This document shows positions 42,566 through 51,409 of a stretch of 64,000 nt of DNA, piece by piece. Position 1 is the first letter of the stretch. Every line of letters begins with the position of its first letter. This DNA is from Kitasatospora sp. NBC_01287 (GTDB taxonomy: Bacteria > Actinomycetota > Actinomycetes > Streptomycetales > Streptomycetaceae). The translations under genes and the position numbers were made by a program. The notes below the pieces were generated by a model. That model did not search any database and was not told where the DNA came from. It saw only the letters and a list, made by a program, of their open reading frames with translations. The stretch is from contig NZ_JAPEPB010000001.1 of the NCBI RefSeq assembly GCF_026340565.1, forward strand, positions 2,766,501-2,830,500, in the 5' to 3' direction.

Positions 42566-43780
42566 CTACCCCTGGAGCTGCTCGCCGAGGCGGCCGCCGG
42601 CGGCCACGCCGGGCAGCACGTAGGCCACGGCCGAGGCCTGGTGCTGGAGGAAGGGGGCGAGGGCGTCGCGGGTGGCCAGGCGGTCCTGGACCCGGATGAA
42701 CTGCGCGGGGTCGCGCATGAAGGCACAGAACAGCAGGCCGCGGTCGGTCGGGCCGTCGTCGTAGCTGTAGCTGCGCCGGAGCATCCGGGTACCGCCGTCG
42801 AGGCGGGGGCTGGTGAGCCGGACATGGGCGTTGGCGGGGATCACGTAGGAGCCGTCCGGGTTCTTGGCGTAGATGTCCGGGTCGTCGTGCTCGGCGGTGC
42901 CGGTGAGCGGGACGCCGTCGCTCTCGCGGCGGCCGATCGCCCGGTCGCGCTGGTCCGCGGGCAGGGCGGCGAAGCCGGCAACGTCCATCCGGATCCGGCG
43001 GTAGACCAGCACCGTGCCGTTCTGGTGCGCGCCGGGCGGGCCCCAGACGAACTGCTCGTCCTGCGCAGGACCGGGGTTGGCGGTGCCGTCCTTGAAGCCG
43101 AACAGGTTGCGCGGGGTGGTCCCCGGGGCGGTCACGGACAGGAAACCGGACTGGCTCCAGCGCAAGGTGGCACCGGCGGACCGGGCGGCGGTGGCGGCGA
43201 GTTCGGCGACCACGGTCAGCGTCCAGCGGTCGGCGGCGCACAGTTGGAGCAGCAGGTCGCCGCCGCCGCGCGCCTGGTCCAGCTGGTCACCGGGGAAGGA
43301 CGGCAACTCGGCGAGCCCGGCGGGGACGTCGAGGCCGAGCCGGGTGGCCAGCCCCGGGCCGACGCCGACCAGCGAGGTGAGCCGGGTGGCGCCGACGCCC
43401 TGCAGCCGGGCATCCGACGGTGCGTCGGAGGCCGCCGTGGCGAGGGTGTGGGTCAGCGCGTCGAGGACGGTGCGCAGGGTCTGCCGGTCGGCGGCGGAGG
43501 AGGTCTGCGGGAGGTCGAGGGCGAGCAGCTGGGTGGCCGGTTGCTGGGGCGCCGTCACACCGGCCTGCCGGGGCCCGTGGAAGGGGGTCGCGGCCTGGGC
43601 CGGCGGGGCGGCCGGGGAGCGCTCGTGAGCGGCCGTCAGGTTCTTCCGGGCCAGGTCTTCGGCCGCCGCGCCGATGCCGGCGGCGAGCACCGCACCGGCG
43701 GCGAGCAGGGCCCCGCGCCGCCCGAATCCGGCGCCGACCGGGCGGGCGGGATCCTGCGCGTTTTCCGGTTCGGTGGGCAT
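42566..43780 (-). CDS. Tat-exported DyP-type haem peroxidase (EfeB-like)
   Basis: 404 residues from an ATG at 43778-43780; a longer frame upstream is unlikely. A twin-arginine signal (GFGRRGALLAAGAVLAAG) exports it. The DyP fold shows the GxxDG motif in NLFGFKDGTANP with the catalytic Asp, the proximal haem His in VIPANAHVRLTSP, and an Arg in MLRRSYSYDDG. EfeB-type enzymes oxidise dyes or porphyrins and help iron release from haem. No efeU or efeO is adjacent. Confidence 0.92.
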   Translation of the reverse strand: MPTEPENAQDPARPVGAGFGRRGALLAAGAVLAAGIGAAAEDLARKNLTAAHERSPAAPPAQAATPFHGPRQAGVTAPQQPATQLLALDLPQTSSAADRQTLRTVLDALTHTLATAASDAPSDARLQGVGATRLTSLVGVGPGLATRLGLDVPAGLAELPSFPGDQLDQARGGGDLLLQLCAADRWTLTVVAELAATAARSAGATLRWSQSGFLSVTAPGTTPRNLFGFKDGTANPGPAQDEQFVWGPPGAHQNGTVLVYRRIRMDVAGFAALPADQRDRAIGRRESDGVPLTGTAEHDDPDIYAKNPDGSYVIPANAHVRLTSPRLDGGTRMLRRSYSYDDGPTDRGLLFCAFMRDPAQFIRVQDRLATRDALAPFLQHQASAVAYVLPGVAAGGRLGEQLQG

Positions 43781-43810
43781 GCGGCTATTGGAGACGATAG
43801 AACACCTGTC

Positions 43811-45187
43811 ATGCAAATGCCGCCTGATCACAGTGTGTTGATCCTCCATAAGATCCGACCGGCGGGGTCACGGGCGGTGGTGGCGCGCCTGTCGGCGCTG
43901 GTCGCGGTGGTGGCACTGGCGCTGGCGGCCACCGGGTGCTCCTCCTCTGGTTCGGCGTCCGCCGACGCGAAGCACCCGGCCGGGACCGTGCTGCGGGTGC
44001 CCCAGGACTTCCACACGGTGCAGCAGGCGGTGGACGTCGCCCGTTCGGGGGACACGGTGCTGATCGGCCCGGGTGTGTACCGGGAGAGCGTGCAGGTCAC
44101 CGAGCCCGACGTGGTGCTGCGCGGCACGGACCGCAACGCGGTGGTCCTCGACGGCGGAGTGCGACTGGTCAACGGCATCACCGTGACCGGCGCGGGCTCG
44201 GTGGTGGAGAACCTCACCGTGCGCGACTACCTCGCCAACGGCGTACTGTTCACCGGCGTCACCGACCAGAAGCTGCAGCAGCGCGGGGCCGGCGGCTCGG
44301 CGTACGACCCGCTGGACACCACCCGCTTCCCGGCCGTCCAGGGCTTCCGGGCGACCCGGGTGACCTCGTACGACAACGGCCTGTACGGCATCTACGCGTT
44401 CGACGCGCACGGCGGTGTGATCGAGGACTCCTACGCCTCCGGGCAGGCCGACTCGGGCATCTACGTCGGCCAGTGCCGGCCCTGCGACACCCTGGTCCGC
44501 GGGAACACCATGGCGCACAACGCCGTCGGCATCGAGATCACCAACGCCTCCGAGGGCGTCTCGGTGCTGGGCAACCTGGTCACCGGCAACCGGGTCGGTG
44601 TCACCATCAACTCCAACGACCAGGAGGCGCTCGCCCCGCAGCACGGCGCGGTGCTCGCGGGCAACGTGATCACCGACAACAACGCCGCCGACACGCCCGA
44701 GCAGGCGGACGGCGGCTTCGGGATCGGGATCGGGATCGGCGGCGGCACCGGGGACCGCGTGCAGCGCAACCTGGTCCAGGGCAACACGGCGGTCGGGGTG
44801 ATCATCACCGACCCGCCGGGGCACCCGGCGAGCGGCGACCAGGTCACCGGCAACCGGGTCACCGGCAACGGCGAGGACCTGGTGCTGGCCGCCGCCGACC
44901 CCAGCAACTGCTTCAGCGGCAACCAGCCGACCACCCAGAGTCCGGCCGGACTGGAGGGCCTGGCGGGCTGCGGGGCGAACGGGCGGGGCAGCCCGCCGAG
45001 CGGTCGAGCGGCCTCGGTGCAGGCTCCGCCCGGTGTTCCGTTCAGCCAGGTGCCGGCGCCGCCCGCGCAACCGTCGATGCCCGACCCGACGGCCGCGGCC
45101 GCCCCGGCGACCGGGCTGCCCGGGACCTTCGATCCGGACGCGTACCCGCTGCCAACGGACACCGGCGCGGTCCCGGCGGCGCACTGA
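43811..45187 (+). CDS. Secreted parallel beta-helix lipoprotein (NosD/CASH-like)
   Basis: 458 residues from an ATG at 43811; GTG codons at 43835 and 43875 would also keep the signal peptide. A hydrophobic stretch (LSALVAVVALALAATGC) ends in a lipobox-like ATGC. The body has NosD-type repeats such as VLRGTDRNAVVLDGG, GVIEDSYASGQADSGIYVG and VGIEITNASEGVSVLGN, which stack into a right-handed beta-helix. A Pro-rich tail follows. Such proteins bind or cleave polysaccharides; no active-site triad was recognised. Confidence 0.8.
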   Translation: MQMPPDHSVLILHKIRPAGSRAVVARLSALVAVVALALAATGCSSSGSASADAKHPAGTVLRVPQDFHTVQQAVDVARSGDTVLIGPGVYRESVQVTEPDVVLRGTDRNAVVLDGGVRLVNGITVTGAGSVVENLTVRDYLANGVLFTGVTDQKLQQRGAGGSAYDPLDTTRFPAVQGFRATRVTSYDNGLYGIYAFDAHGGVIEDSYASGQADSGIYVGQCRPCDTLVRGNTMAHNAVGIEITNASEGVSVLGNLVTGNRVGVTINSNDQEALAPQHGAVLAGNVITDNNAADTPEQADGGFGIGIGIGGGTGDRVQRNLVQGNTAVGVIITDPPGHPASGDQVTGNRVTGNGEDLVLAAADPSNCFSGNQPTTQSPAGLEGLAGCGANGRGSPPSGRAASVQAPPGVPFSQVPAPPAQPSMPDPTAAAAPATGLPGTFDPDAYPLPTDTGAVPAAH

Positions 45188-45227
45188 CGTACGGTCATCT
45201 CCTGACAGTGCCAAGGTGGTTCGGGTC

Positions 45228-46148
45228 TCAGTCGGTGCCCGTGTCCCACGGTGCCTCCGGGAGCTTGGCGTTGGGGTCGTGCCCGGTGAACTCCAGGGTG
45301 GTCGGGGTGCCCAGGCCCGGCATCCGCATCGTGACCCGGCGCAGGCCGCCGTTGCCGTCCACCCAGTAGGTCAGCGGCGACTTCCCGCCGTCGGGGCCGG
45401 TGCCCGGGGTGGTGCCGGTGGCCCGCGGGCCGGAGATCTCGTCGTAGTCGCGGCCGTCGATCCGGTCGCGGCCCAGCCAGCGGGCGCCGGACTGGGCGAG
45501 CAGCAGCGGGTTGTCGGGCCGGTCCGCGCCGAGCCCGATCAGCAGTTGGAGCCCGGCGTCCAGCGGATCGGTGGTGTAGGAGCGCGGCGACCAGCCCGAG
45601 CGGGGGATGTGCTCGGCCTGCTGCCAGGGCGGGGTGCCGTCCAGCGCGGGGGCCAGGCCGAGGCCGTCGCTGTCCCAGACGATCAGGCCGTGGTCGAGCT
45701 GCGGGGCGGGGGTGGAGCCCGCCGCGCCGGACGAGCCGGTGGGCCCGGCCCCGGTGGTCTCGTAGCTCCCGACGGCGTGGTGTGTCCGGTAGTCCACCAC
45801 CCCGCTGACCCGCAGCACCACGCCGCCGCCCTCGGCGGCGGTCAGGGTCACCGCCACGGGGCTGGCCTGGTACAGGTCCAGCCGCGACAGCGCCAGCCGG
45901 GAGGCCTCGTCCATCGTCACCGGCCGCTCGCCGCTGCCGCCGGACAGGCCCCGGTAGGCGGCCACGCCGCCCACCGCGGCGCCGCACACGGCGAGCGCGA
46001 CCAGGGCCCTGAACCAGCGAGTCCGGCGCGGCGCGGGGCCGTCCTGGCCCGATGCGGGGCCGTCCTTGCTCGGCGCGGGGCCGTCCTGGCCCGATGCGGG
46101 GCCGTCCTTGCTCGGCGCGGGGCCGGCGGTCCTGGTCCTGCGAGCCAT
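45228..46148 (-). CDS. Membrane-anchored extracytoplasmic protein of unknown function
   Basis: 306 residues from an ATG with AAGGAG 6 bases upstream. A cytoplasmic start contains two copies of PSKDGPASGQDGPA (a 48-bp tandem repeat), then one membrane helix (FRALVALAVCGAAVGGVAAY). The outside part of about 240 residues is beta-rich, with VAVTLTAAEGGGVVLRVSGV, LDHGLIVWDSDGLGLAP and the ending TLEFTGHDPNAKLPEAP. This recalls outer lipoprotein-like folds of actinobacteria, but I do not recognise the family. It is convergent with the beta-helix gene. Confidence 0.65.
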   Translation of the reverse strand: MARRTRTAGPAPSKDGPASGQDGPAPSKDGPASGQDGPAPRRTRWFRALVALAVCGAAVGGVAAYRGLSGGSGERPVTMDEASRLALSRLDLYQASPVAVTLTAAEGGGVVLRVSGVVDYRTHHAVGSYETTGAGPTGSSGAAGSTPAPQLDHGLIVWDSDGLGLAPALDGTPPWQQAEHIPRSGWSPRSYTTDPLDAGLQLLIGLGADRPDNPLLLAQSGARWLGRDRIDGRDYDEISGPRATGTTPGTGPDGGKSPLTYWVDGNGGLRRVTMRMPGLGTPTTLEFTGHDPNAKLPEAPWDTGTD

Positions 46149-46294
46149 CCGGTCTCCTTCTCTCGTCGCTGTGGGTGCGGTCGGCCCCGGCCGACCGGTC
46201 ACTGAGTCGGGCGGGTTCGCCGGCCAGTGACCGGCGAACCCGCCCGATCCGGCCCCGGGATCCCCGGTGCCGGCCGCCCCTCACGGGGCCGCGG

Positions 46295-49111
46295 CTAGCC
46301 GCGCTGTGCCGAGGCCTTGCGCCTGCGCGTCAGCACGAGCGTCGTGGCGCCGACCGCGGTGAACGCGGCGCCACCGACCAGGGCCAGCGGAACCACCTCG
46401 CCCATGCCGGTGAAGGCCAGGTGCGAGCCGGGCGGGGAGCCCGGGCCCGGCACGATCGGTGCCGGTGTGGTCGGGGCGGGCGTGGTCGGGGCGGGCGTGG
46501 TCGGGGTCTGGCCCGGCGTCGGGGTCGGCGTCGGGGTCGGCGTGGGCGTCGGCGTGGGCGTCGGGGTGACGATCTTCTGGTTGACCGCCGTCACCGAGAC
46601 CCCGGTGGTGAGGTTGTCGGCCGTCAGGACCAGCGGCCCGAAGACCGTCGAGTCCGGCGCGGTGTAGCCCGCGGGCGGGCTGACCTCCTGCCAGTAGTAC
46701 GTCCCCACCGTGCCGCTGTCCTGGCAGATGCCGTCGGCCCCGGTGGTGCAGACGTCACCCACCTTGGTGTCAGGCTTCGACCCGCCGGTCTGCAGGCCGC
46801 CGGTGCCGTTGCCCTCCTCCCACAGCTGGAACCTGGCCCCGGCCAGCGGGTCGCCGTCCTGGTCGTGCTTGACCACGCGCAGCACGCCCTCCTGCTGCCG
46901 GAAGCCGAAGTCGTAGGTGTGGTTGTTCTCGCCGGGCCCCCCGGTGGTCAGCGCCTTCACGGGGTACGCCGTGCCCGGCGGCACGGTCCCCTTGGAGTCG
47001 ATGAAGTGGTTGGTCCCGACGTTCGCGTCGGTCGGCACCCACTCGTAGAGCGGACCGCCCTTGGCGTAGTCGGCCGGATTGTCGAGCTTGATGGTGTAGT
47101 CGGTCTTCGGCTTGAGTCCGCCGGTGACGTCGGAGTCGTCGAAGTAGTACTCACCCCGCGCCGTCGTCTTCGTCGTGCCGACCAACTTGCCCGACCCGTC
47201 GTACAGATGGATCGTCACCCCGGCCACCGGCAGCTGGCCCGGGTCCTGGATGCCGGTGCGCTGCGGGTCGTACCAGACGCGGTTGCCGATCTGCAACGGC
47301 GCCTGGTCGCAGAGCACTTCCAGGTCGCCCATCGAAGCGCCCTTGCCGAACGCCGAGTTGACGTCCGCGGGGTTGAGCCGCAGCCCGTCCGGCGGGTGCT
47401 GCTTGCCGTCCCGCCCGACGAAGGCGGTGCCGGCCCCGAAGGCCGTGCTGTTGGGGTCGTAGCTGGAGACCGCGATGCTGTCCTCCACCTTGGAGAGCGC
47501 CATCCCCGCGAACGCGGCGTTGTGGTGGGCCCCCAGGCGGCTGTTGTCGAAGAACCGGGTTCCCCGGGGGGAGAGCCCGCAGCCGTCGTTGGTGTCCATC
47601 ACGTACGTCCCGCCCGACAGGCAGGCCTTGTTCAGGTCTCCGCCCGACAGCACCAGCCCGGGGGTTCCCGGCGTGGGGCCGGCCGGCGCGCGGTCGCCGA
47701 ACCGGTCGCGGAAGGCCAGCAGCATCGAGCCGTCGGTCTCGAAGGCGATCTCGCCCAACTCCGGTTCCGGCTGGGCCAGGTAGCTCGTGCAGGCCTGGCC
47801 GTTCTGCGAGGTCGGCCAGGTGTTGGTCCAGGGCCACCACCCCGTACCGCCGTCGCACGCGCCCGAACCGACCGTGGACTGCCTTGGGTAGTCCAGCGGT
47901 TGGTCCAGCACCGGCTTGCCGAAGGCCCCGGTGGCGAGGTCGAACGGCATGACCACCACGCGCATGTCGGAGGTCTTGCCGGTGGACTCGCCGGAGCAGA
48001 CACCGCCGACGTAGCCGGCGCCGTCCTGCATGCCGAGGCCGAACGGCCGCCAGTCCACGGCCGCCGGGCAGCCCGGGTCCGGGATGCTGAAGGCGGCCTT
48101 CGGCGCCGCCGCACTCGCCGCGGTGGCGTCGTACTCGTAGAGCTTGCGATCGTCGAGGTTGACGACGAACAGGGAGGACCCGTCGTCGGTGATCTTGATG
48201 CCGCCCAGGCTCTCCTTGCCGGGCACGGCGAGGAACGAGTCATCGGTACCCGGGCCGTGCGCCGTCGTGCCCGCGTCCGGGACGACGGTGAAGAGCGAGG
48301 TCTTCTTCGCCGCGATGTCGGTCACGTAGATGCCGCCGGGCCCACCCGGACCGTAGTCCGTGGTGCGCTTGGCCACCGCCGAGGAGAAGACCCGCTTGTC
48401 GGCCTTGTTCCAGGCGATTCCGTACAGGGCCCCGGTGTCGGCGTTGGTGGCGATATCGGTGACGTTGACGCCATCGGCGCCGTCCTGCCCGCGCGTGTCG
48501 TACGGGAAGGAGACCAGCGTGCGCTGGGATCCACCCTCGCGCGTGGCGGGCTGACAGGTCGTCACCAACGGGGCGTTCTTCTGGCAGTAGTCGCCAGGGC
48601 TCCACAGACCGGTGGTGTAGGACACGTTCTTCTTGCCGGAGAGGTCGACGAACTCCTCGTTGCTGCTCAGCTGGGTCGGTGCGCCGTCCAGGCCCTGCGG
48701 CGAGGCGAAGGCCGGGAACAGCACGCCCGGCTGTGGATTCACCACCTGCACGCGGTACTTGCCGCCGGTGGCCTTGCTCTGCGCCGGGGCCAGGGTGACC
48801 GTGCCGTCGGCCGCCGTGACCCCGGCGATGCTGGTGCCGGCGTCATCGGAGAGGGTCACCGTGACACCGCCGATGCCCGGTTCCAGCCCGGGCGTCCAGG
48901 CGCCGCTGGTGTCAACGGCCCGGATCACCCGGACCGTCACCGTGCCGTCCCCGGCCTGCGGGTACGCCGACGGCGCCAACACCAACGAACAACTGCCGAG
49001 CCCGAGGACGAGCGCCGCAACGCCGCCCGTCGCGCGCAGGCCAAGCATGCCCGGCCATTGCCGACCGGGCCCGCGCGCACTGCCCACTACCTGTTCACGT
49101 GTGTCTGTCAT
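46295..49111 (-). CDS. Large LAFTG-anchored surface protein with SdrD/SpaA-type domains
   Basis: 938 residues with GCAGGGG before the ATG. A signal peptide (to about 53) is followed by a region of about 520 residues that looks like a beta-propeller (NVTDIATNADTGALYGIAWN, GGIKITDDGSSLFVVNLDD). An SdrD B-like domain starts at IGNRVWYDPQRTGIQDPG (about 605), and a SpaA-like domain with VVKHDQDGDPLAGARFQLWE follows. A (TP)n-rich wall spacer then leads to LAFTG near 904, a hydrophobic helix and RRRK. LAxTG is the sortase E signal of streptomycetes, so it should be covalently wall-anchored. Ligand unknown. Confidence 0.88.
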   Translation of the reverse strand: MTDTREQVVGSARGPGRQWPGMLGLRATGGVAALVLGLGSCSLVLAPSAYPQAGDGTVTVRVIRAVDTSGAWTPGLEPGIGGVTVTLSDDAGTSIAGVTAADGTVTLAPAQSKATGGKYRVQVVNPQPGVLFPAFASPQGLDGAPTQLSSNEEFVDLSGKKNVSYTTGLWSPGDYCQKNAPLVTTCQPATREGGSQRTLVSFPYDTRGQDGADGVNVTDIATNADTGALYGIAWNKADKRVFSSAVAKRTTDYGPGGPGGIYVTDIAAKKTSLFTVVPDAGTTAHGPGTDDSFLAVPGKESLGGIKITDDGSSLFVVNLDDRKLYEYDATAASAAAPKAAFSIPDPGCPAAVDWRPFGLGMQDGAGYVGGVCSGESTGKTSDMRVVVMPFDLATGAFGKPVLDQPLDYPRQSTVGSGACDGGTGWWPWTNTWPTSQNGQACTSYLAQPEPELGEIAFETDGSMLLAFRDRFGDRAPAGPTPGTPGLVLSGGDLNKACLSGGTYVMDTNDGCGLSPRGTRFFDNSRLGAHHNAAFAGMALSKVEDSIAVSSYDPNSTAFGAGTAFVGRDGKQHPPDGLRLNPADVNSAFGKGASMGDLEVLCDQAPLQIGNRVWYDPQRTGIQDPGQLPVAGVTIHLYDGSGKLVGTTKTTARGEYYFDDSDVTGGLKPKTDYTIKLDNPADYAKGGPLYEWVPTDANVGTNHFIDSKGTVPPGTAYPVKALTTGGPGENNHTYDFGFRQQEGVLRVVKHDQDGDPLAGARFQLWEEGNGTGGLQTGGSKPDTKVGDVCTTGADGICQDSGTVGTYYWQEVSPPAGYTAPDSTVFGPLVLTADNLTTGVSVTAVNQKIVTPTPTPTPTPTPTPTPTPGQTPTTPAPTTPAPTTPAPIVPGPGSPPGSHLAFTGMGEVVPLALVGGAAFTAVGATTLVLTRRRKASAQRG

Positions 49112-49409
49112 CCCCTGCTCTCATCGTTCACATGGGGGCCAACTGCCCAAATCAGGGAGGGAATTCATGAGCCGGCGGAGAACCGCCTCGTGGGCGAGCT
49201 TAAGGGGGATTTAAGCGAGATCTTGGTGAAACGGCGAAGTACGTCTTCATGAACCTGTCGAGCAATGAGCACTTCTCGACCTGAAGTCGCAGGTCACGGG
49301 GCCGGCGTGGGGCGGGGCGCGGTCCAGGCGCGAGGCTTACGCGACAGCGTGATCGTGCGAGTGAGGGCCACGCCGGCGTGGCAGACTAGCCGATCATGGG
49401 GGTGAGATC

Positions 49410-50333
49410 GTGACGACGACACAGCTGCGCGACCAACAGTCCGGGTCCACGAGCCGCGGCACCGGCACCGGCACCGGCACCGGCACCGGCACCGAGAACG
49501 GGACGAACGGCGCGGCGGCCTCCGCGGGGACGAGCGCGAAACGCGGATTCTCGAAGATCGGCCCGATCCTGCCGGCCCGACTGCGACCGGTGAACCGCCC
49601 CACCATGTGGATCGAGATCGCGCTCATCGGCATCGGCTACTACTGCTACCGGGTGACGCAGAACGCGGCGAGCACCGGCGGCGAGGCCCCGTACCACCGG
49701 GGCCGGGACATCCTGGGTCTGGAGCACGCGCTCCACCTCGACATCGAGCAGTGGCTCAATCACACGATCGCCAAGATCGACTGGCTGATCGTGGGGATGA
49801 ACTACTACTACGCGACGCTCCACTTCATCGTGACGATAGCGGTCTTCATCTGGGTCTACGTCAAGTTCCCCGACCGCTACCGCGCCGTCCGCACCGTGAT
49901 GTTCGCGATGAACGGCGTGGCCCTGATCGGCTTCTACCTCTACGCCGTCGCCCCGCCGCGCTTGCTCGACCCGACCCGGTTCATCGACACGTTCTGCGTC
50001 CACCACACCTGGGGCGAGCAGACCTGCAGCGGAGTGGCGGGCCTGTCCGGCTCGGTGACGAACACGTTCGCCGCGATGCCGTCCCTCCACATCGGCTGGG
50101 CGGTCTGGTGCGCCCTGGCGATCGCCCACCTGGCCGAACGCAAGTGGGTGAAGGTCCTGGGCATCCTGTACCCGGTGGCGACCTTCACGGTCATCATCGC
50201 GACGGCCAACCACTACGTCCTGGACGTGGTCGGCGGCCTGGTCACCCTGGGTGCCGGCTTCCTGGTCCAGCGCGTCCTGCAAGGACGGCCCGTGTACGGC
50301 GCGGCGCCGGAGGACTTGCCGCCGACGCCGTAG
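49410..50333 (+). CDS. PAP2-superfamily membrane phosphatase/transferase (Aur1/inositol-phosphorylceramide-synthase-like)
   Basis: 307 residues. A cytoplasmic start with (GT)n repeat (TGTGTGTGTENGTNG) is followed by six membrane helices. Catalytic motifs of the PAP2_3 family are AAMPSLHIGWAVW (C2 His) and ATANHYVLDVVGG (C3 His and Asp). Members transfer or hydrolyse lipid phosphates. The GTG start follows GGGGGTGAGATC. It stands alone, convergent with the DUF397 array. Confidence 0.85.
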   Translation: MTTTQLRDQQSGSTSRGTGTGTGTGTGTENGTNGAAASAGTSAKRGFSKIGPILPARLRPVNRPTMWIEIALIGIGYYCYRVTQNAASTGGEAPYHRGRDILGLEHALHLDIEQWLNHTIAKIDWLIVGMNYYYATLHFIVTIAVFIWVYVKFPDRYRAVRTVMFAMNGVALIGFYLYAVAPPRLLDPTRFIDTFCVHHTWGEQTCSGVAGLSGSVTNTFAAMPSLHIGWAVWCALAIAHLAERKWVKVLGILYPVATFTVIIATANHYVLDVVGGLVTLGAGFLVQRVLQGRPVYGAAPEDLPPTP

Positions 50334-50387
50334 GCGTCGCGCATCTCCAGATGCACGGCCGACCGTTGTGCCCTGGCCAGCAGGTCG

Positions 50388-50672
50388 TCAAAGCTGGGGC
50401 TCATTGAACCGGCCACTCTTGACGGCGGCGACGAACGCGGCGAACGCACCGGCCGGGAAGACCAGCGCGCCGCCCTCGGGGTCCTTCGAGTCACGAACGG
50501 GCACAACGCCGGAGAAGCCGGGAGCGATCTCGACGCACTCGCCGCCGTTGGTGCTGTAACTGGACTTGAACCAGGCGGCGCCGGCGAACTCGTCGGCCAC
50601 CTCCACGCACTGCCCGCCGCTGCCAGAGTGCGTGCCCTTGCGCCAACGGGCGCCCGTCAGGTCAACGCGCAT
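50388..50672 (-). CDS. DUF397 protein, tandem copy 1
   Basis: 94 residues from an ATG with GGGAG 9 bases upstream. It has one and a half DUF397 units: WRKGTHSGSGGQCVEVAD, then WFKSSYSTNGGECVEIAPGF and VVPVRDSKDPEGGALVFPAG. DUF397 proteins of streptomycetes act as partners of XRE/DUF5753 regulators, as in the WhiJ/BldB families. It is the last of three copies in the array. Confidence 0.88.
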   Translation of the reverse strand: MRVDLTGARWRKGTHSGSGGQCVEVADEFAGAAWFKSSYSTNGGECVEIAPGFSGVVPVRDSKDPEGGALVFPAGAFAAFVAAVKSGRFNEPQL

Positions 50673-50796
50673 GGTCGCCAACTCCCATCGAGCTTCACGG
50701 ATGATGGCCAGGGGACGCGGCCTGCGAGCCACCTACCCACAGCGAAGCCCCGCCACTCGGGCCGGCGGAGTGACGGGGCGTCGGAGAGGAGCGGGG

Positions 50797-51075
50797 TCAC
50801 GCAGCGTCGAACCGGCCGACCTTGAGGGCGGCGACGAACGCGGCGAACGCACCGGCCGGGAAGACCAGGGCACCACCCTCGGGGTCCTTCGAGTCACGAA
50901 CGGGCACAACGCCGGAGAAACCGGGGGCCACCTCAACGCACTGCCCGCCGTTGGCGCTGTGGGAGGACTTGAACCAGGCGGCGCCGCCGAAGCCGTCGGC
51001 CACCTCCACGCACTCTCCGCCGCTGCCAGAGTGCGTGCTCTTGCGCCAACGGGCGCCCGTCAGGTCAACGCGCAT
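50797..51075 (-). CDS. DUF397 protein, tandem copy 2
   Basis: 92 residues, nearly identical to copy 1 except near the C-terminus and at a few positions (THSGSGGECVEVADGFGGAA, WFKSSHSANGGQCVEVAPGF). Same start context and the same one-and-a-half-unit structure. It arose from copy 1 or the reverse by the 403-bp duplication. Confidence 0.88.
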   Translation of the reverse strand: MRVDLTGARWRKSTHSGSGGECVEVADGFGGAAWFKSSHSANGGQCVEVAPGFSGVVPVRDSKDPEGGALVFPAGAFAAFVAALKVGRFDAA

Positions 51076-51199
51076 GGTCGCCAACTCCCATCGAGCTTCA
51101 CGGATGATGGCCAGGGGACGCGGCCTGCGAGCCACCTACCCACAGCGAAGCCCCGCCACTCGGGCCGGCGGAGTGACGGGGCGTCGGAGAGGAGCGGGG

Positions 51200-51409
51200 T
51201 CACGCAGCGTCGAACCGGCCGACCTTGAGGGCGGCGACGAACGCGGCGAACGCACCGGCCGGGAAGACCAGCGCGCCGCCCTCGGGGTCCTTGGAGTCAC
51301 GAACGGGCACGATGCCGGAGAAACCGGGGGCCACCTCAACGCACTGCCCACCGTTAGTGCTGTAACTGGATTTGAACCAGGCGGCGCCGCTGAGGTCCAT
51401 ACCGTTCAT
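51200..51409 (-). CDS. DUF397 protein coupled to the XRE regulator
   Basis: 69 residues from an ATG that overlaps the XRE stop as ATGA, with AGGAAG upstream. It has a single DUF397 unit: AAWFKSSYSTNGGQCVEVAP and VPVRDSKDPEGGALVFPAG. This is the canonical regulator-partner gene. The C-terminal half is almost identical to copy 2, so the two downstream copies probably derive from it plus an added half-unit. Confidence 0.9.
   Translation of the reverse strand: MNGMDLSGAAWFKSSYSTNGGQCVEVAPGFSGIVPVRDSKDPEGGALVFPAGAFAAFVAALKVGRFDAA

Larger units (their letters stand above)
50388..51199. repeat. 403-bp tandem duplication in the DUF397 array
   Basis: The unit ending at 50797 is repeated from 50797 to 51199 with an offset of exactly 403 bp, covering gene, spacer and ribosome site. 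The spacer 50642-50796 and its copy 51045-51199 are almost identical, so the duplication is recent. The coding parts differ by a few substitutions. A related third gene adjoins at 51200. Confidence 0.85.

Noticed and set aside
42365..43810. Upstream half of the long frame containing the beta-helix lipoprotein
   Set aside because: It is antisense to the DyP peroxidase, which has clear catalytic motifs. The real gene begins with the signal peptide at about 43811.
46052..49252. A 1066-codon plus-strand frame opposite the surface protein
   Set aside because: The minus-strand protein has signal peptide, SpaA-type domains and LAFTG anchor; the plus-strand product is Arg/Gly-rich without recognisable features.
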